6,709 bases of DNA from an uncultured Alphaproteobacteria bacterium (GTDB taxonomy: Bacteria; Pseudomonadota; Alphaproteobacteria; Rickettsiales; UBA1997): NCBI GenBank assembly GCA_903849835.1, contig CAINKA010000038.1:1-6709 (forward strand). The letters run 5' to 3'. Shown one piece after another: positions 6,702 to 6,709 of this stretch (its first letter is position 1; each line of letters begins with the position of its first letter). Both the position numbers and the translations under genes were made by a program. The notes below the pieces were generated by a model. It did not search any database. It saw only the letters and a list, made by a program, of their open reading frames with translations, and was not told the origin of the DNA.

Positions 6702-6709
6702 ATTATTCC

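Overview
The window looks like AT-rich DNA from a Gram-negative bacterium. The evidence is a putative outer-membrane-type lipoprotein with a lipobox, an AsmA/YhdP-like envelope protein with a DUF3971 motif, and a short intergenic palindrome (arms ATCCCGAA / TTCGGGAT) of a type I associate with alphaproteobacterial, including Rickettsiales-like, genomes. An alphaproteobacterium is my best guess, but no marker gene here proves it. All five supported genes lie on the minus strand.

Layout, in the direction of transcription (high to low coordinates). (1) 6701-5583 is an SGNH/GDSL-type hydrolase; its first ~39 residues look like the start of an unrelated protein joined in frame. (2) 5581-5432 is a 49-residue single-pass membrane protein of the DUF5989 (SxtK-like) family, easily missed because it is so short. 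(3) 5425-3563 is a full-length NodU/CmcH/TobZ-type O-carbamoyltransferase with its metal-binding residues intact. (4) 3563-537 is a 1008-residue AsmA/YhdP-like protein. These four genes are separated by 1 nt, 6 nt and a 1-nt TGATG overlap, so they almost certainly form one operon whose promoter lies beyond the right edge of the window. A 180-nt gap (357-536) carrying one palindromic repeat follows. (5) 356-60 is a small TRL-like lipoprotein, ending at a strong hairpin terminator at 4-38 that can work in both directions.

How the genes may work together: NodU-type carbamoyltransferases move a carbamoyl group from carbamoyl phosphate to a hydroxyl group of a sugar or small molecule. The pairing with a DUF5989 protein echoes sxtI/sxtK of cyanobacterial saxitoxin clusters, and SGNH enzymes commonly add or remove acyl esters. 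AsmA/YhdP/TamB-type proteins are implicated in lipid movement from inner to outer membrane. A reasonable but untested reading is that the operon decorates a surface glycan or glycolipid with carbamoyl, and perhaps acyl, groups, with the co-translated AsmA-like protein serving envelope lipid transport. The SxtJ-type membrane protein that often accompanies such pairs is absent between the two genes.

The points most worth a second look are the chimeric N-terminus of the SGNH gene at the window edge, the compact carbamoyltransferase/DUF5989/SGNH cassette without SxtJ, and its translational coupling to an AsmA-like envelope gene.
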